From Actinomadura flavalba DSM 45200 (lineage in GTDB: Bacteria; Actinomycetota; Actinomycetes; Streptosporangiales; Streptosporangiaceae), in the NCBI RefSeq assembly GCF_000374305.1, contig NZ_KB894096.1, forward strand, positions 372,001-436,000: a stretch of 64,000 nt of DNA, read 5' to 3'. How positions within the stretch are numbered: the first letter of the stretch is position 1; each line of letters begins with the position of its first letter. The position numbers were made by a program, and so were the translations under genes. Of the stretch, positions 8,435-17,695 are shown in pieces. Below the pieces are notes generated by a model, which saw only the letters and a list, made by a program, of their open reading frames with translations, was not told the DNA's origin and ran no database searches.

Positions 8435-10938
8435 TGACGCGTGTCACGCTCCGCAACCTGGCGGCGCACAAGATCCGTCTGCTGCTGACGGGCATCTCGG
8501 TGATCCTGGGCGTGGCGTTCGTCGCCGGCACCCTGATCTTCACCGACACGATGACGAAGCAGTTCGACGACCTGTTCGGCGGCATCGCCAAGGGCGTCGC
8601 GGTGGACGTGCGGGCCAAGCCCGTCACGACCCAGCCCGGCGACGACGGCATGAGCGGCGAGCCGGTCCCGGCGGCGCTCGTCGAGCAGCTCAAGAAGATC
8701 GACGGCGTGAAGGACCCGGTCGGCAACGTCCTCGGGTACACCGCCGTCGTCGGCCGCGACGGCAAGGCCATCGGCGGGCAGGGCCCGCCGCAGATGGGCA
8801 TGAACTGGATCGGCGACCTCGGCGACTACACGCTCGTGCAGGGCCGCGCCCCGTCCGGTGAACGCGAGGTCGCGCTCGACCGGGAGACGGCGAAGAAGGC
8901 CGGATACGGCGTCGGCGACACCGCGAAGATCATCGTGTCGTCGGGGGCGCCCCGGCAGATGACGGTCACCGGCGTCCTGGACGTCGGCGAGATGATGGGC
9001 TCGACCATCGCGGTGTTCGACACCGCGACGGCGCAGCGGCTGCTGCTCAAGCCCGGCTTCTTCTCCGACATCCAGATGGGGTCGCAGGGCGTCGACGAGA
9101 AGACGCTCCGCGACCGGGTCGCCGCGCAGCTCCCGAACGGCCTGGAGGCCGTCACCGGCGAGCAGGTCCGCGAGGACGCCAAGAGCGACGTCGCCTCCAT
9201 CATGGACTTCTTCCGCATCTTCCTGCTGGTGTTCGCGCTGATCTCGATCTTCGTCGGGGCGTTCATCATCTACAACACGTTCTCGATGCTGGTCGCCCAG
9301 CGGTCCCGCGAGCTGGCGCTGCTGCGCGCCATCGGCGCCGCGCGCCCGCAGGTCACCCGCGCGGTGCTCGGCGAGGCCGTCGCGGTCGGGATCGTCGGGT
9401 CCACGTTCGGGTTCGCGCTCGGCGCCGGGCTGGCCGCGGTGCTTCAGAGCACCGTCGGCACCGGTACCGGCGGCCTGGTGTTCACCGTGCAGACGGTGCT
9501 GGTGTCGTACGCGGTCGGCATCCTGGTGACGGTCGCCTCGGCGTACTTCCCGGCGCGGCGCGCCGCGAAGACGCCGCCGGTCGCCGCGATGCGCGACGAC
9601 GTGGCGCTGCCGCAGCGCTCGATGCGCATCCGGCTGGCGCTGGGCACGCTGCTGGCGCTGCTGGGCGCCGCGTCGATCACGCTGGGGCTCGTCGGCGACC
9701 TCGGCGGCACCGCCGCCGGAACGACCGTGGGCCTGGGCGCGCTGCTGGTGTTCCTCGGCGTCACGATGCTCGCCCCCGTCATCAGCATCCCGGTGGTGCG
9801 GGTGCTGGGGTGGCCGGCGGCGCGGCTGCTGCGCACCCCGGGCCGGCTGGCCCGGCAGAACGCGCTGCGCAACCCGCGCCGCACCGCCGCGACCGCGTCC
9901 GCCCTCATGATCGGCCTGGCGCTGATCACGACGGTGAACGTCATCGGCGCGTCGATGCGCGCGTCGGTCGACCAGCAGATCGACGAGCAGTTCGGCGCCG
10001 ACTTCATGGTCACGTCCACGGCGATGACCGGCGGGGTGCCCCTCGACGCCGCCGAGAAGATCTCCAAGGTGCCGGGGGTGACGAGCGCCGCCCCCTACTA
10101 CGCGGGCAACGGCGTCATCGACGGCAAGCAGGCCGCCTACGTGGCGGGCGACGCGGCGGCGCTCGGCAAGGCCGCCAAGCTGGAGATGCGCTCGGGCGAC
10201 GCCGACCCCGGCACCAACGGCATCCTGCTCGACCAGGACACCGCCAAGGCGCGCGGTGTCGGGGTCGGCGGCACGGTCCCCATGAAGTTCGCCGACGGCC
10301 GCACCGAGAACCTGCGCGTGACGGGCGTCTACGCCAAGAACGACATGATCGGGCCGCGGTTCGTCGCCGAGGACGTCCACCTGGCGCACACCGCCCGCCC
10401 GCGGGCGATGCTGCTCATGGTCGACGCGGGCGGCTCCACCACCGCCAAGGCCGGGATCGAGGCCGCCGTGGCCGACAACCCGACCCTGGAGGTGCAGGAC
10501 CAGGCCGCCATGAAGGACCAGGCCCGCGAGCAGATCGACATGTTCGTCACCGGCCTCACCATGCTGCTGATCATGTCGGTGATCATCGCGGCGGTCGGTG
10601 TGGTGAACACCCTCGCCCTGTCGGTCATCGAACGGACCCGCGAGATCGGGCTGCTGCGGGCGATCGGCATGGGCCGCCGCCAGTTGCGGCGGATGATCCG
10701 CGCCGAGTCGATCGTCATCGCGGTGTTCGGCGCGCTGCTCGGCATGAGCATCGGCGTGCTGTTCGGCACCGCGCTGCAACAGGCGCTGTCCGACCAGGGC
10801 CTGGCGGTGCTGTCGATCCCGTTCGGCACGCTCATCGTCTACCTGGTCATCGCCGCGATCATCGGCGTCCTGGCGGCGCTGTGGCCCGCCTGGCGCGCCG
10901 GCCGGATGGACGTCCTCAAGGCCATCGCCACCGAGTAA
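8431..10938 (+). CDS. ABC transporter permease with two FtsX domains
   Basis: The 835-residue membrane partner of the preceding ATPase. It follows the actinobacterial double-FtsX plan: an N-terminal helix, a large extracytoplasmic domain (about residues 40-230), three helices of FtsX domain 1 (about 255-390), two further helices, a second extracytoplasmic domain (about 510-690) and FtsX domain 2 at the C-terminus. Each FtsX domain contains the ERTREIGLLRAIG-type coupling sequence (RSRELALLRAIG and ERTREIGLLRAIG). The ATG overlaps the ATPase stop. The substrate is unknown; coupling to a two-component system suggests envelope-stress resistance. Two strong hairpins follow the stop. Confidence 0.9.
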   Translation: MMTRVTLRNLAAHKIRLLLTGISVILGVAFVAGTLIFTDTMTKQFDDLFGGIAKGVAVDVRAKPVTTQPGDDGMSGEPVPAALVEQLKKIDGVKDPVGNVLGYTAVVGRDGKAIGGQGPPQMGMNWIGDLGDYTLVQGRAPSGEREVALDRETAKKAGYGVGDTAKIIVSSGAPRQMTVTGVLDVGEMMGSTIAVFDTATAQRLLLKPGFFSDIQMGSQGVDEKTLRDRVAAQLPNGLEAVTGEQVREDAKSDVASIMDFFRIFLLVFALISIFVGAFIIYNTFSMLVAQRSRELALLRAIGAARPQVTRAVLGEAVAVGIVGSTFGFALGAGLAAVLQSTVGTGTGGLVFTVQTVLVSYAVGILVTVASAYFPARRAAKTPPVAAMRDDVALPQRSMRIRLALGTLLALLGAASITLGLVGDLGGTAAGTTVGLGALLVFLGVTMLAPVISIPVVRVLGWPAARLLRTPGRLARQNALRNPRRTAATASALMIGLALITTVNVIGASMRASVDQQIDEQFGADFMVTSTAMTGGVPLDAAEKISKVPGVTSAAPYYAGNGVIDGKQAAYVAGDAAALGKAAKLEMRSGDADPGTNGILLDQDTAKARGVGVGGTVPMKFADGRTENLRVTGVYAKNDMIGPRFVAEDVHLAHTARPRAMLLMVDAGGSTTAKAGIEAAVADNPTLEVQDQAAMKDQAREQIDMFVTGLTMLLIMSVIIAAVGVVNTLALSVIERTREIGLLRAIGMGRRQLRRMIRAESIVIAVFGALLGMSIGVLFGTALQQALSDQGLAVLSIPFGTLIVYLVIAAIIGVLAALWPAWRAGRMDVLKAIATE

Positions 10939-10994
10939 GCCCATCCCCCTGGAGGCCACCCTCCGCCGGGCGCCACCTCCCCGGCACCGGCCGG

Positions 10995-11024
10995 ACGGCC
11001 CGCACGCACCCGCGTGCGGGCCGT
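10995..11024 (+). terminator. Terminator hairpin of the ABC exporter operon
   Basis: A perfect 13-bp stem, ACGGCCCGCACGC with its complement, and a 4-nt ACCC loop, about 55 nt after the permease stop. It has no U-tract. Confidence 0.65.
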
Positions 11025-11070
11025 TCGCCGTCCCGGGCGACCACCCGACCGGAAGCGGGAGTGGAGACGG

Positions 11071-11105
11071 GAACGGCCCGCACGGGGAGTCCGTGCGGGC
11101 CGTTC
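11071..11105 (-). terminator. Terminator hairpin of the first peptide importer operon
   Basis: A perfect 15-bp stem with a 5-nt GGAGT loop immediately past the stop at 11119. It shares the core CGGCCCGCACG/CGTGCGGGCCG with the hairpin at 10995-11024, so the two form a back-to-back bidirectional terminator. Confidence 0.65.
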
Positions 11106-11118
11106 GCGGGTGGTGCCG

Positions 11119-12237
11119 TCAGTCGTCGGGCTTGGCGGTGGCGTCGGCGACGAGGCCGGTGGCGGGTGCCGCGGCGTTCTCCGGGAAGTGGCAGGCGGCC
11201 TGGTGGCCGGGGCTCAGCTCCACCAGCGGCGGCTCGACCTGCTTGCAGATGTCCTGCGCCTTCCAGCAACGCGTGTGGAAGCGGCACGCGGGCGGCGGGT
11301 CCATCGGGCTCGGGACGTCGCCCTGCAACCGAATCCGCTCCCGGCCCGCGCGCTCGGCCGGGTCGGGGATCGGCACCGCCGACAGCAGCGCGTTGGTGTA
11401 CGGGTGCATGGGGCGCTCGTACAGGTCGTTGCGGTCCGCGATCTCGACGATCTTGCCGAGGTACATGACGGCGACGCGGTCGGAGATGTGCCGGACGACC
11501 GACAGGTCGTGCGCGATCACCACGTAGGTGAGGTCGAGCTCGTCCTGGAGGTCCTCCAGCAGGTTGACCACCTGCGCCTGCACCGACACGTCCAGCGCCG
11601 ACACCGGCTCGTCCGCGATGATCAGCTTGGGCCGCAGCGCGAGCGTGCGGGCGATGCCGATGCGCTGCCGCTGCCCGCCGGAGAACTCGTGCGGATACCG
11701 GTTGTAGTGCTCGGGGTTGAGGCCGACCAGCTCCAGCAGTTCCTGCACGGCCTTCTTGACGCCGTGCTCGGTCTGGATGCTCTGGAGCTTGAACGGGGCT
11801 CCGACGAGCGCGCCGACCGTCTTGCGCGGGTTCAGCGACGAGTACGGATCCTGGAAGATCATCTGGAGGTCGCGGCGGTGCGGCCGCAGCTTCGCCTGGG
11901 ACAGCTTGGTGATGTCGGTGCCCTCGAAGGTGACCCTGCCGAAGCTCGGGTCGAGCAACCGCATGATCATCCGCCCGGTGGTGGACTTGCCGCAGCCCGA
12001 CTCCCCCACCAGGCCGAGCGTCTCGCCCTTACGGACGGAGAACGACACGCCGTCCACGGCCTTCACGGCCGCCACCTGACGGCGCAGCAGCCCCGCCGTC
12101 ACCGGGAAGTGCTTGCCGAGGCCGTCGACCTCCAGCAGCGCCTCCCCCGCCGGGCGCGGAGCCGCGTTCTGCCCGGCCGGAGCCGCCGGCTCCGGCGTCT
12201 TGGATGTGTTCACTGTCTTCCTGCCCGTGGTCGTCAC
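11119..12237 (-). CDS. Peptide ABC transporter ATP-binding protein (OppF/DppF type)
   Basis: One of two ATPases of the importer encoded by the five genes from 17221 down to 11119; 372 residues. It has Walker [10 protein letters not shown], signature [15 protein letters not shown], Walker [14 protein letters not shown], and the C-terminal oligopeptide-transporter domain with cysteines ([14 protein letters not shown]) that in this family can hold an Fe-S cluster. GTG 12237 overlaps the upstream stop as GTGA; GTG 12213, with AGGAAG close before it, is an alternative start. It is last in its operon and is followed by a strong hairpin. Confidence 0.9.
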   Translation of the reverse strand: MTTTGRKTVNTSKTPEPAAPAGQNAAPRPAGEALLEVDGLGKHFPVTAGLLRRQVAAVKAVDGVSFSVRKGETLGLVGESGCGKSTTGRMIMRLLDPSFGRVTFEGTDITKLSQAKLRPHRRDLQMIFQDPYSSLNPRKTVGALVGAPFKLQSIQTEHGVKKAVQELLELVGLNPEHYNRYPHEFSGGQRQRIGIARTLALRPKLIIADEPVSALDVSVQAQVVNLLEDLQDELDLTYVVIAHDLSVVRHISDRVAVMYLGKIVEIADRNDLYERPMHPYTNALLSAVPIPDPAERAGRERIRLQGDVPSPMDPPPACRFHTRCWKAQDICKQVEPPLVELSPGHQAACHFPENAAAPATGLVADATAKPDD

Positions 12238-13331
12238 AGCTTCGGCCGGATCTCGGATTCCCAGAGCTCGCGCCGCTTGTCCAGGGGGAGATGGCACGCG
12301 GCCTGGTGGCCGGGCTCCAGTTCGACCAGCTCGGGACGCTCGGTCTCGCTCCGGCCGTCATTCAGGTCACGGAACGCGCAGCGCGGGTTGAACGCGCAAC
12401 CCTGCGGCACGTTGATGAGGCTCGGCGGCGACCCCTTGATCGGGTTGAGCCGCGCGGTGCGCTCGCGGTCCAGCCGCGGCATCGAGCCGAGCAGGCCCCA
12501 CGTGTAGGGGTGCAGCGGACGGTGGAACGCGTCGTCCACGCTCGCGTACTCGACCGCGCGCCCGCCGTACATGACGAGGATGTCGTCGGACAGCTCCGCG
12601 ACCACCCCGAGATCGTGGGTGATCATGATGATGGCGGAGTTGAACTCCTGCTGGAGGTCGCGCAGCAGGTCGAGGATCTGCGCCTGGACGGTCACGTCCA
12701 GCGCCGTCGTCGGCTCGTCGGCGATCAGCAGCTCGGGGTCGCACGACAGCGCCATCGCGATCATCGCGCGCTGCCGCATGCCGCCGGAGAACTGGTGCGG
12801 GTAGTCGTCGACGCGCTTGGCGGGGTTGGGGATGCCGACCCGGCCGAGCATGTCGATCGCGTGTTTGCGCGCCACCTGCTTGGACACGTCGTTGTGGACG
12901 CGGTACGCCTCGACGATCTGCTTCCCCACCGTGTAGAAGGGGTGCATCGACGACAGCGGGTCCTGGAAGATCATCGACATGGTGCGGCCGCGCAGCTTGC
13001 GGACCGTCTCGGGATCGGCGCCGACGATGTCGGTGCCGCCCACCCAGATCTCCCCCGAGACGCGGGCGTTGCGGCGGTTGTGCAGGCCGAGGATGCCGAG
13101 GCTCGTGACGCTCTTGCCCGAGCCCGACTCCCCCACGATGCCGAGCGTGCGGCCGCGTTCCAGGGCGAACGACAGCCCGTCGACCGACTTGACGATCCCG
13201 TCGTCGGTCGGGAAGTGGATGCGCAGATCGCGGACCTCGACGAACGACGACGGCGGAGCGCTCGCGGCGCCGCCGGGCGCGTCGTCCACGAGCTCGGGGC
13301 GCCGGCCCCGCGCCACGCGCTTGTCCCCCAT
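12234..13331 (-). CDS. Peptide ABC transporter ATP-binding protein (OppD/DppD type)
   Basis: Second ATPase of the first importer, 365 residues. Motifs are Walker [10 protein letters not shown], signature [15 protein letters not shown], Walker [15 protein letters not shown] and the C-terminal extension with a Cys pair (CAFNPRC). The ATG shares one base with the stop of the upstream permease gene (TGATG), and the stop overlaps the next ATPase start by GTGA, so translation is coupled through all three genes. Much longer in-frame extensions exist but would read back into the permease gene in another frame. Confidence 0.9.
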   Translation of the reverse strand: MGDKRVARGRRPELVDDAPGGAASAPPSSFVEVRDLRIHFPTDDGIVKSVDGLSFALERGRTLGIVGESGSGKSVTSLGILGLHNRRNARVSGEIWVGGTDIVGADPETVRKLRGRTMSMIFQDPLSSMHPFYTVGKQIVEAYRVHNDVSKQVARKHAIDMLGRVGIPNPAKRVDDYPHQFSGGMRQRAMIAMALSCDPELLIADEPTTALDVTVQAQILDLLRDLQQEFNSAIIMITHDLGVVAELSDDILVMYGGRAVEYASVDDAFHRPLHPYTWGLLGSMPRLDRERTARLNPIKGSPPSLINVPQGCAFNPRCAFRDLNDGRSETERPELVELEPGHQAACHLPLDKRRELWESEIRPKL

Positions 13332-14329
13332 CAGCTGTGCCTCACCCTCGGGTCGACCACGCCGTACAGAATGTCCACGATCAGGTTCGCCAGGACGACG
13401 AACAGGGCGACGACCATCGTCGCGCCGAGCACCACCGGAAGGTCGCTCTGGTAGATGCCGTCCAGCGCGAGCTGCCCGATGCCGGGCAGCGAGAACGTCC
13501 GCTCGGTGATGATCGCGCCACCGAGCAGCAGCCCGAAGTCCAGGCCGAACACCGTCATGATCGGCGTCAGGGTGGCGCGCAGCCCGTGCTTGACGACGAC
13601 GGTCCGCTCCGGCAGGCCCTTGGCCCGCGCGGTCCGGATGTAGTCCTCGTTCATCGTCTCCAGCATCCCGGCACGGGTGAGGCGCGCGTACAGCGCCGCG
13701 TACAGGAACGCCAGGCAGATCCACGGAAGCAGCAGGCTGAACGGGTTGTCACTGAAACCGCGGTAGTTCACCTCCGGCAGCAACTGCCATCGGTGCACGA
13801 CGAACGCCAGGGAGAGAAGGCCGGTGAAGAAGACCGGCAGCGACACACCGGCCAGCGCGATGCCCATCGAGACACGGTCGATGACCGAGCCGCGGCGCAG
13901 CGCCGAGACGACGCCGATCGTGATGCCGGCGAGCAGCCACAGCACCGCCGCGCCGATCGCGATCATGAACGTGACCGGGGCCCGGTCGACGATCTCGTCG
14001 AAGACCGGCTGGTTGGTGCGGAAGGAGTAGCCGAGGCACGGCGCCGGGCAGTCGATCGTCTCGACACCGGTGTCGTAGGTGTCGCCCGCGACGATCGACT
14101 TGATGTACTTGCCGTACTGGACGGGCACCGGCTCGTCGAGCGCGAACCGGTCCTTGATGGCCTCCAGCGTCGCGGCGTCGGGCGTCTTCCCCGCGAAGCG
14201 GGCAGCGAGGTCGTCGCTGGTGACCCCGGCCGCCTTGGGCACGAGGAAGAAGATCCCGAACGTCACCGCGCTGATGATGAGCAGCAGCCCGACCGCGCCC
14301 ACCAGACGGCGAACAATGAATGCGATCAC
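13331..14329 (-). CDS. Peptide ABC transporter permease (OppB/DppB type)
   Basis: Integral membrane protein of 332 residues with an N-terminal helix followed by the five-helix BPD_transp_1 domain. The EAA coupling loop reads NEDYIRTARAKGLPERTVVVKH. A roughly 35-residue insert with two cysteines (CPAPC) sits in the extracytoplasmic loop before the second helix. The GTG start has no strong ribosome site; a long hairpin lies just upstream in the mRNA, which may limit its translation relative to the binding protein. Confidence 0.9.
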   Translation of the reverse strand: MIAFIVRRLVGAVGLLLIISAVTFGIFFLVPKAAGVTSDDLAARFAGKTPDAATLEAIKDRFALDEPVPVQYGKYIKSIVAGDTYDTGVETIDCPAPCLGYSFRTNQPVFDEIVDRAPVTFMIAIGAAVLWLLAGITIGVVSALRRGSVIDRVSMGIALAGVSLPVFFTGLLSLAFVVHRWQLLPEVNYRGFSDNPFSLLLPWICLAFLYAALYARLTRAGMLETMNEDYIRTARAKGLPERTVVVKHGLRATLTPIMTVFGLDFGLLLGGAIITERTFSLPGIGQLALDGIYQSDLPVVLGATMVVALFVVLANLIVDILYGVVDPRVRHS

Positions 14330-14342
14330 AGTGTCCGGCAGA

Positions 14343-14381
14343 GGTCGCCGCCGGGGCCGGGTTCCGGCCCCGGCGGCGACC
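14343..14381 (-). terminator. Intercistronic hairpin between binding-protein and permease genes
   Basis: A perfect 18-bp GC-only-rich stem (14343-14360 with 14364-14381) and a GTT loop, between the stop of the binding-protein gene and the start of the permease gene on the same strand. In binding-protein operons such hairpins commonly attenuate transcription or protect the upstream mRNA so that the binding protein is made in excess. That role is inferred here. Confidence 0.6.
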
Positions 14382-14424
14382 CTACGCCTTCACCTGCCTT
14401 CTCTCAGGTCGTGCGGGACCGGAA

Positions 14425-16179
14425 TCAGCCGGTCACGCCCAGGGTGGCGTAGTTGTACATACCGAAGCCCGCGTGCAGGTAGACGTTCGCCAGCGTCGAC
14501 GGGCGGAACAGCAGGGACTTGGCGTAGACGTTCGGGATGATCGCCGCCTGCTCGCGCACCCGCTGGTCGATCTCGTTGTAGATCTTGGCCCGGGCCGCCG
14601 GGTCCTGGATCGAGACGACCTCGTCCCACTTCTTGTTCACCTCGGCGTCCTTGAGGACGGAGGTGTTGGAGTTGCCGGTGTCGACGATCGCGTCCTGGTC
14701 GGTGATCGGCTGGAGGTAGCCGTAGCCGGTGCTCCAGTCGGGCGCCCAGCCGTAGGTGCCGAGGCCGACCTTCTCCTTCTTCGTCCACGCCGGCGAGCCG
14801 AACTGCTCGTTGGTGTAGGTGCCCGACGGGTAGCCCGCCAGCTCGATCTTGATGCCAACGCGCTCCAGCGCCTGCTTCATCGCCTCGGCGGCCAGCTTCT
14901 CCTTCGGCCGGTCGCTGCGGAAGACCATCTTGGTCGAGAAGCCGTTCGGCTGGCCGCAGGCCGCCAGGGCCTCCTTGGCCTTGGCCGGGTCACCGGTGTA
15001 GTTGGCGTCGGCCTTCGTGTAGAAGTCCGTGCCCTTCTCGCGGCCGGCGACGGTCGGCGGCTGGATGGAGGTCGCGGGCTCGCCGCCGACCTCGCCGCCG
15101 TAGGCGCGGAACAGCGCCGAGCGGTCGGTCGCCCAGACGATCGCCTTGCGGCACTCGACGTTCGGGATGACCTCGGTGTTGATCGGCAGGTACCAGTGGA
15201 AGCCGGCCAGCGGGTTGTCGGCGCTGTCCTTGAGCTTCGGCTGGGTCAGGATCTGCTGGCGGGCCGCGGCCTGCACGCCGGAGCCCGGCAGGTCCACGTG
15301 GACCGAGCCGGAGATCAGCCGGTTGTCGATCTCCTCCGCCTTCAGCGCGGACTGGATCTCGATCCGGTCCGGGAGCTGCTTGCGGTTGGGGTCGGTGGCC
15401 TGGTCCCAGTGCTCGTTGCGGACGAGGACGCCGCCCTTCTTGGGCTGGTAGTCGCCCTCGAACTTGTACGGGCCGCTGGAGAACGGGTGCAGGCCGTAGC
15501 GCTCACCCTTGTCCTTGGCCTGCGGGAGCGGGTTGGTCTGGCCGGCGAAGCCCACGACCTGGTCGAACTCGCTGAAGGGCTTCTTCAGCTTGAAGACGAC
15601 CGTGCGCTCGTCCGGGGTGTCGACGCCCTTGAAGTTGTCGAGGTTCTTGTCCTTGAACGGGCCCTTGTAGCCGTCCGCGTCCAGGAGCTGGGTGAAGTAG
15701 GACGGGCCGTTGCGCAGCACGCCGCGGTCGAAGGTGCGGGCGACGGCGTACTTGACGTCCGCGGCCTTGATCTGCGAGCCGTCCTCGTACTTCACGCCCT
15801 GCTTGAGCGTGTAGGTGACGGTCTTGCCGCCCTCGCCCACGACGCCCTTGGCCTCGGCCAGGTCCGGCACGATCTCCGCGCCGGCGGTGCCCGGCTTGGA
15901 GGCGTAGGTCATGAGACCGCGCGAGTAGACCCGGGAGAAGTTCAGCGCGTACGCGTAGTACATGTTCGCCGGGTCGAGCGAGTCGAAGTCGTCCGGCTGG
16001 GCGTACTTGAGAACGCCGCCCTTCTTGTCCGAAGCGTTGACGACCGCGGTCGAGCCGGCGTCGAACTTGGCGCTGCCGCCTCCGTCGCCGGAGTCGTCGC
16101 TGCCGCCACAGGCGGACAGTCCCAGGCTCAGCGCGACGGCGGCAGCAGCCGCACTGGTCACCACCTTGGGAGATTTCAT
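14425..16179 (-). CDS. Peptide-binding lipoprotein of ABC transporter (SBP family 5)
   Basis: Extracytoplasmic solute receptor, 584 residues. ATG 16179 has an AAAGGGA ribosome site and opens a lipoprotein signal peptide with the lipobox LSAC (Cys at about residue 25), followed by a Gly/Asp/Ser linker. The remainder reads as a family-5 (OppA/DppA) domain, with features such as LKQGVKYEDGSQIKAADV and SSGPYKFEGDY. It lies second in the operon, after the DppC-type permease and before the hairpin and the DppB-type permease, an unusual position since the receptor gene is usually first. Ligand is not predictable beyond a peptide. Confidence 0.9.
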   Translation of the reverse strand: MKSPKVVTSAAAAAVALSLGLSACGGSDDSGDGGGSAKFDAGSTAVVNASDKKGGVLKYAQPDDFDSLDPANMYYAYALNFSRVYSRGLMTYASKPGTAGAEIVPDLAEAKGVVGEGGKTVTYTLKQGVKYEDGSQIKAADVKYAVARTFDRGVLRNGPSYFTQLLDADGYKGPFKDKNLDNFKGVDTPDERTVVFKLKKPFSEFDQVVGFAGQTNPLPQAKDKGERYGLHPFSSGPYKFEGDYQPKKGGVLVRNEHWDQATDPNRKQLPDRIEIQSALKAEEIDNRLISGSVHVDLPGSGVQAAARQQILTQPKLKDSADNPLAGFHWYLPINTEVIPNVECRKAIVWATDRSALFRAYGGEVGGEPATSIQPPTVAGREKGTDFYTKADANYTGDPAKAKEALAACGQPNGFSTKMVFRSDRPKEKLAAEAMKQALERVGIKIELAGYPSGTYTNEQFGSPAWTKKEKVGLGTYGWAPDWSTGYGYLQPITDQDAIVDTGNSNTSVLKDAEVNKKWDEVVSIQDPAARAKIYNEIDQRVREQAAIIPNVYAKSLLFRPSTLANVYLHAGFGMYNYATLGVTG

Positions 16180-16216
16180 CAGATCCCTTTCGCTAAAACC
16201 GGACGTTCGCCGGGGG

Positions 16217-17221
16217 TCAACGGGTTCGCGGGTCCAGGGCGTCGCGCAGGCCGTCACCGAACAGGTTGAACGCGAGGACGGTGACGAAGATGGCGAGACC
16301 CGGAACGATCACGAAGTGCGGCGCGACCGAGTAAAGCTCGGTGGCCTGCGAGAGCATCCCGCCCCACGAGGGGTCGGGGGGATTGATGCCGACGCCGAGG
16401 AACGACAGCGCGGCCTCGAAGAGGATGTTGGTCGGGATCAGCAGCGTGGCGTACACCAGGATCGGCGCGTACAGGTTGGGCAGGATCTCCCGGAACAGGA
16501 TGTAGCCGGGCTTGGCGCCCATGCTGCGGGACGCGTCCACGAACTCGCGTTCGCGCAGCGACATCGTCTGGCCGCGCACGATCCGGCCGATGTAGGGCCA
16601 GTTGAAGAACCCGATGATGAAGACGAGGATCGCGATCCGCAGGCCGTTGCCCTCCAGCCCGGCGAACCCGCTCGGGATGACGCCGACCAGCGAGATCGCG
16701 AACAGCACCAGCGGGAACGCGAGGAAGACGTCCATCGTCCGGGCGATGAGGGTGTCGACCCAGCCGCCGAAGAATCCGGCGACGATGCCGAGCACGGTCC
16801 CGATGACGACGGAGACCAGCGTGGCGAGCACGCCGATCAGCAGCGAGACGCGGGCGCCGTACAGGATGCGGCTGAACAGGTCGCGGCCGTTGATGGGCTC
16901 GACGCCGAACGGGTGGTCGAGGCTCATGCCGCCGAGCTTGCCGATGGGGCCGCCGAGGGTGGCGTCGACGAGCGGCATGTTGAACTTGTTCGGCGAGCCG
17001 CCGACGAGGCCGGTGATGAGCCCGGTGACGCCGGGGAGCGACACGATGATGAGCACGACGAGGAACACCGCGCTGCTGATCGCGATCTTGTCGCGCTTGA
17101 GCCGCATCCAGGCGATCTGGCCGAGCGAGCGGCCCTGGATGGCCTTGCGGTCGACGCCCTTGAGGACGGCGTCGGGCTGTGCCTCGGCCTCAGAACCGGT
17201 CACCTCGATGGGTGCGGTCAC
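16217..17221 (-). CDS. Peptide ABC transporter permease (OppC/DppC type)
   Basis: First gene of the operon, 334 residues. About 40 cytosolic residues precede a first helix, an extracytoplasmic loop with the family DHPFGVEPINGRDLFSR-type motif, and a BPD_transp_1 domain with the EAA loop REREFVDASRSMGAKPGYI. It ends with the family motif GDGLRDALDPRTR. The GTG start has an excellent AGGAGGT ribosome site 8 nt upstream. Confidence 0.92.
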   Translation of the reverse strand: MTAPIEVTGSEAEAQPDAVLKGVDRKAIQGRSLGQIAWMRLKRDKIAISSAVFLVVLIIVSLPGVTGLITGLVGGSPNKFNMPLVDATLGGPIGKLGGMSLDHPFGVEPINGRDLFSRILYGARVSLLIGVLATLVSVVIGTVLGIVAGFFGGWVDTLIARTMDVFLAFPLVLFAISLVGVIPSGFAGLEGNGLRIAILVFIIGFFNWPYIGRIVRGQTMSLREREFVDASRSMGAKPGYILFREILPNLYAPILVYATLLIPTNILFEAALSFLGVGINPPDPSWGGMLSQATELYSVAPHFVIVPGLAIFVTVLAFNLFGDGLRDALDPRTR

Positions 17222-17342
17222 GCTCCATACCTCCTACCGTCCGGCCGGTGGTTCGGCCTCGTGCCGCCGCCGGCGCCCGGCCGGTGGCCGCGGAGATCAT
17301 CCGCTGTGCCCGGGACCGTTCACGCCGCGTTTGCTGGAGGGA

Positions 17343-17370
17343 AAACTAGTACTTCGGGCACGACTGTCCA
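17343..17370 (-). promoter_or_regulatory. Candidate promoter of the first peptide importer operon
   Basis: On the minus strand TGGACA and TAGTTT are separated by 16 nt, about 120 nt upstream of the first start codon. The 474-nt interval 17222-17695 otherwise holds the hairpin at 17585-17639 and no ORF that I can support. Confidence 0.35.
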
Positions 17371-17584
17371 TCCACGAACGGCTTGGCGCCAGTACCCGTT
17401 TCTGACTTGTGATCTCGCCGTCACCTCGGGCACACGCGACCTGGCCGACGTGTCAGGCAATTCGCCCGAACATTACTTTCGACACACTCATGCTCGAACC
17501 ACGCAGCGGCCGTGGACAGCAAGCTTTACCTTTCCGAGTCCGATCCGAGACCGGACGTCCCGCGAACCGCGACGTCCGTAGGAA

Positions 17585-17639
17585 GATCGACGGCCGGGTG
17601 CCGTCCATGGTCGCCATGGACGGCACCCGGCCGTCGATC
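17585..17639 (-). terminator. Perfect 26-bp hairpin, probable terminator
   Basis: 17585-17610 is exactly complementary to 17614-17639 with a TCG loop. It lies 57 nt past the stop of the small membrane protein gene and isolates it from the peptide importer operon on the same strand. There is no U-tract. The stem is far longer than a terminator needs. Confidence 0.6.
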
Positions 17640-17695
17640 GTCGCGAGCGGGCCTCCGGGCCCCGGCGAACCGGCCGCCGGGACCCGGAGGACCCG

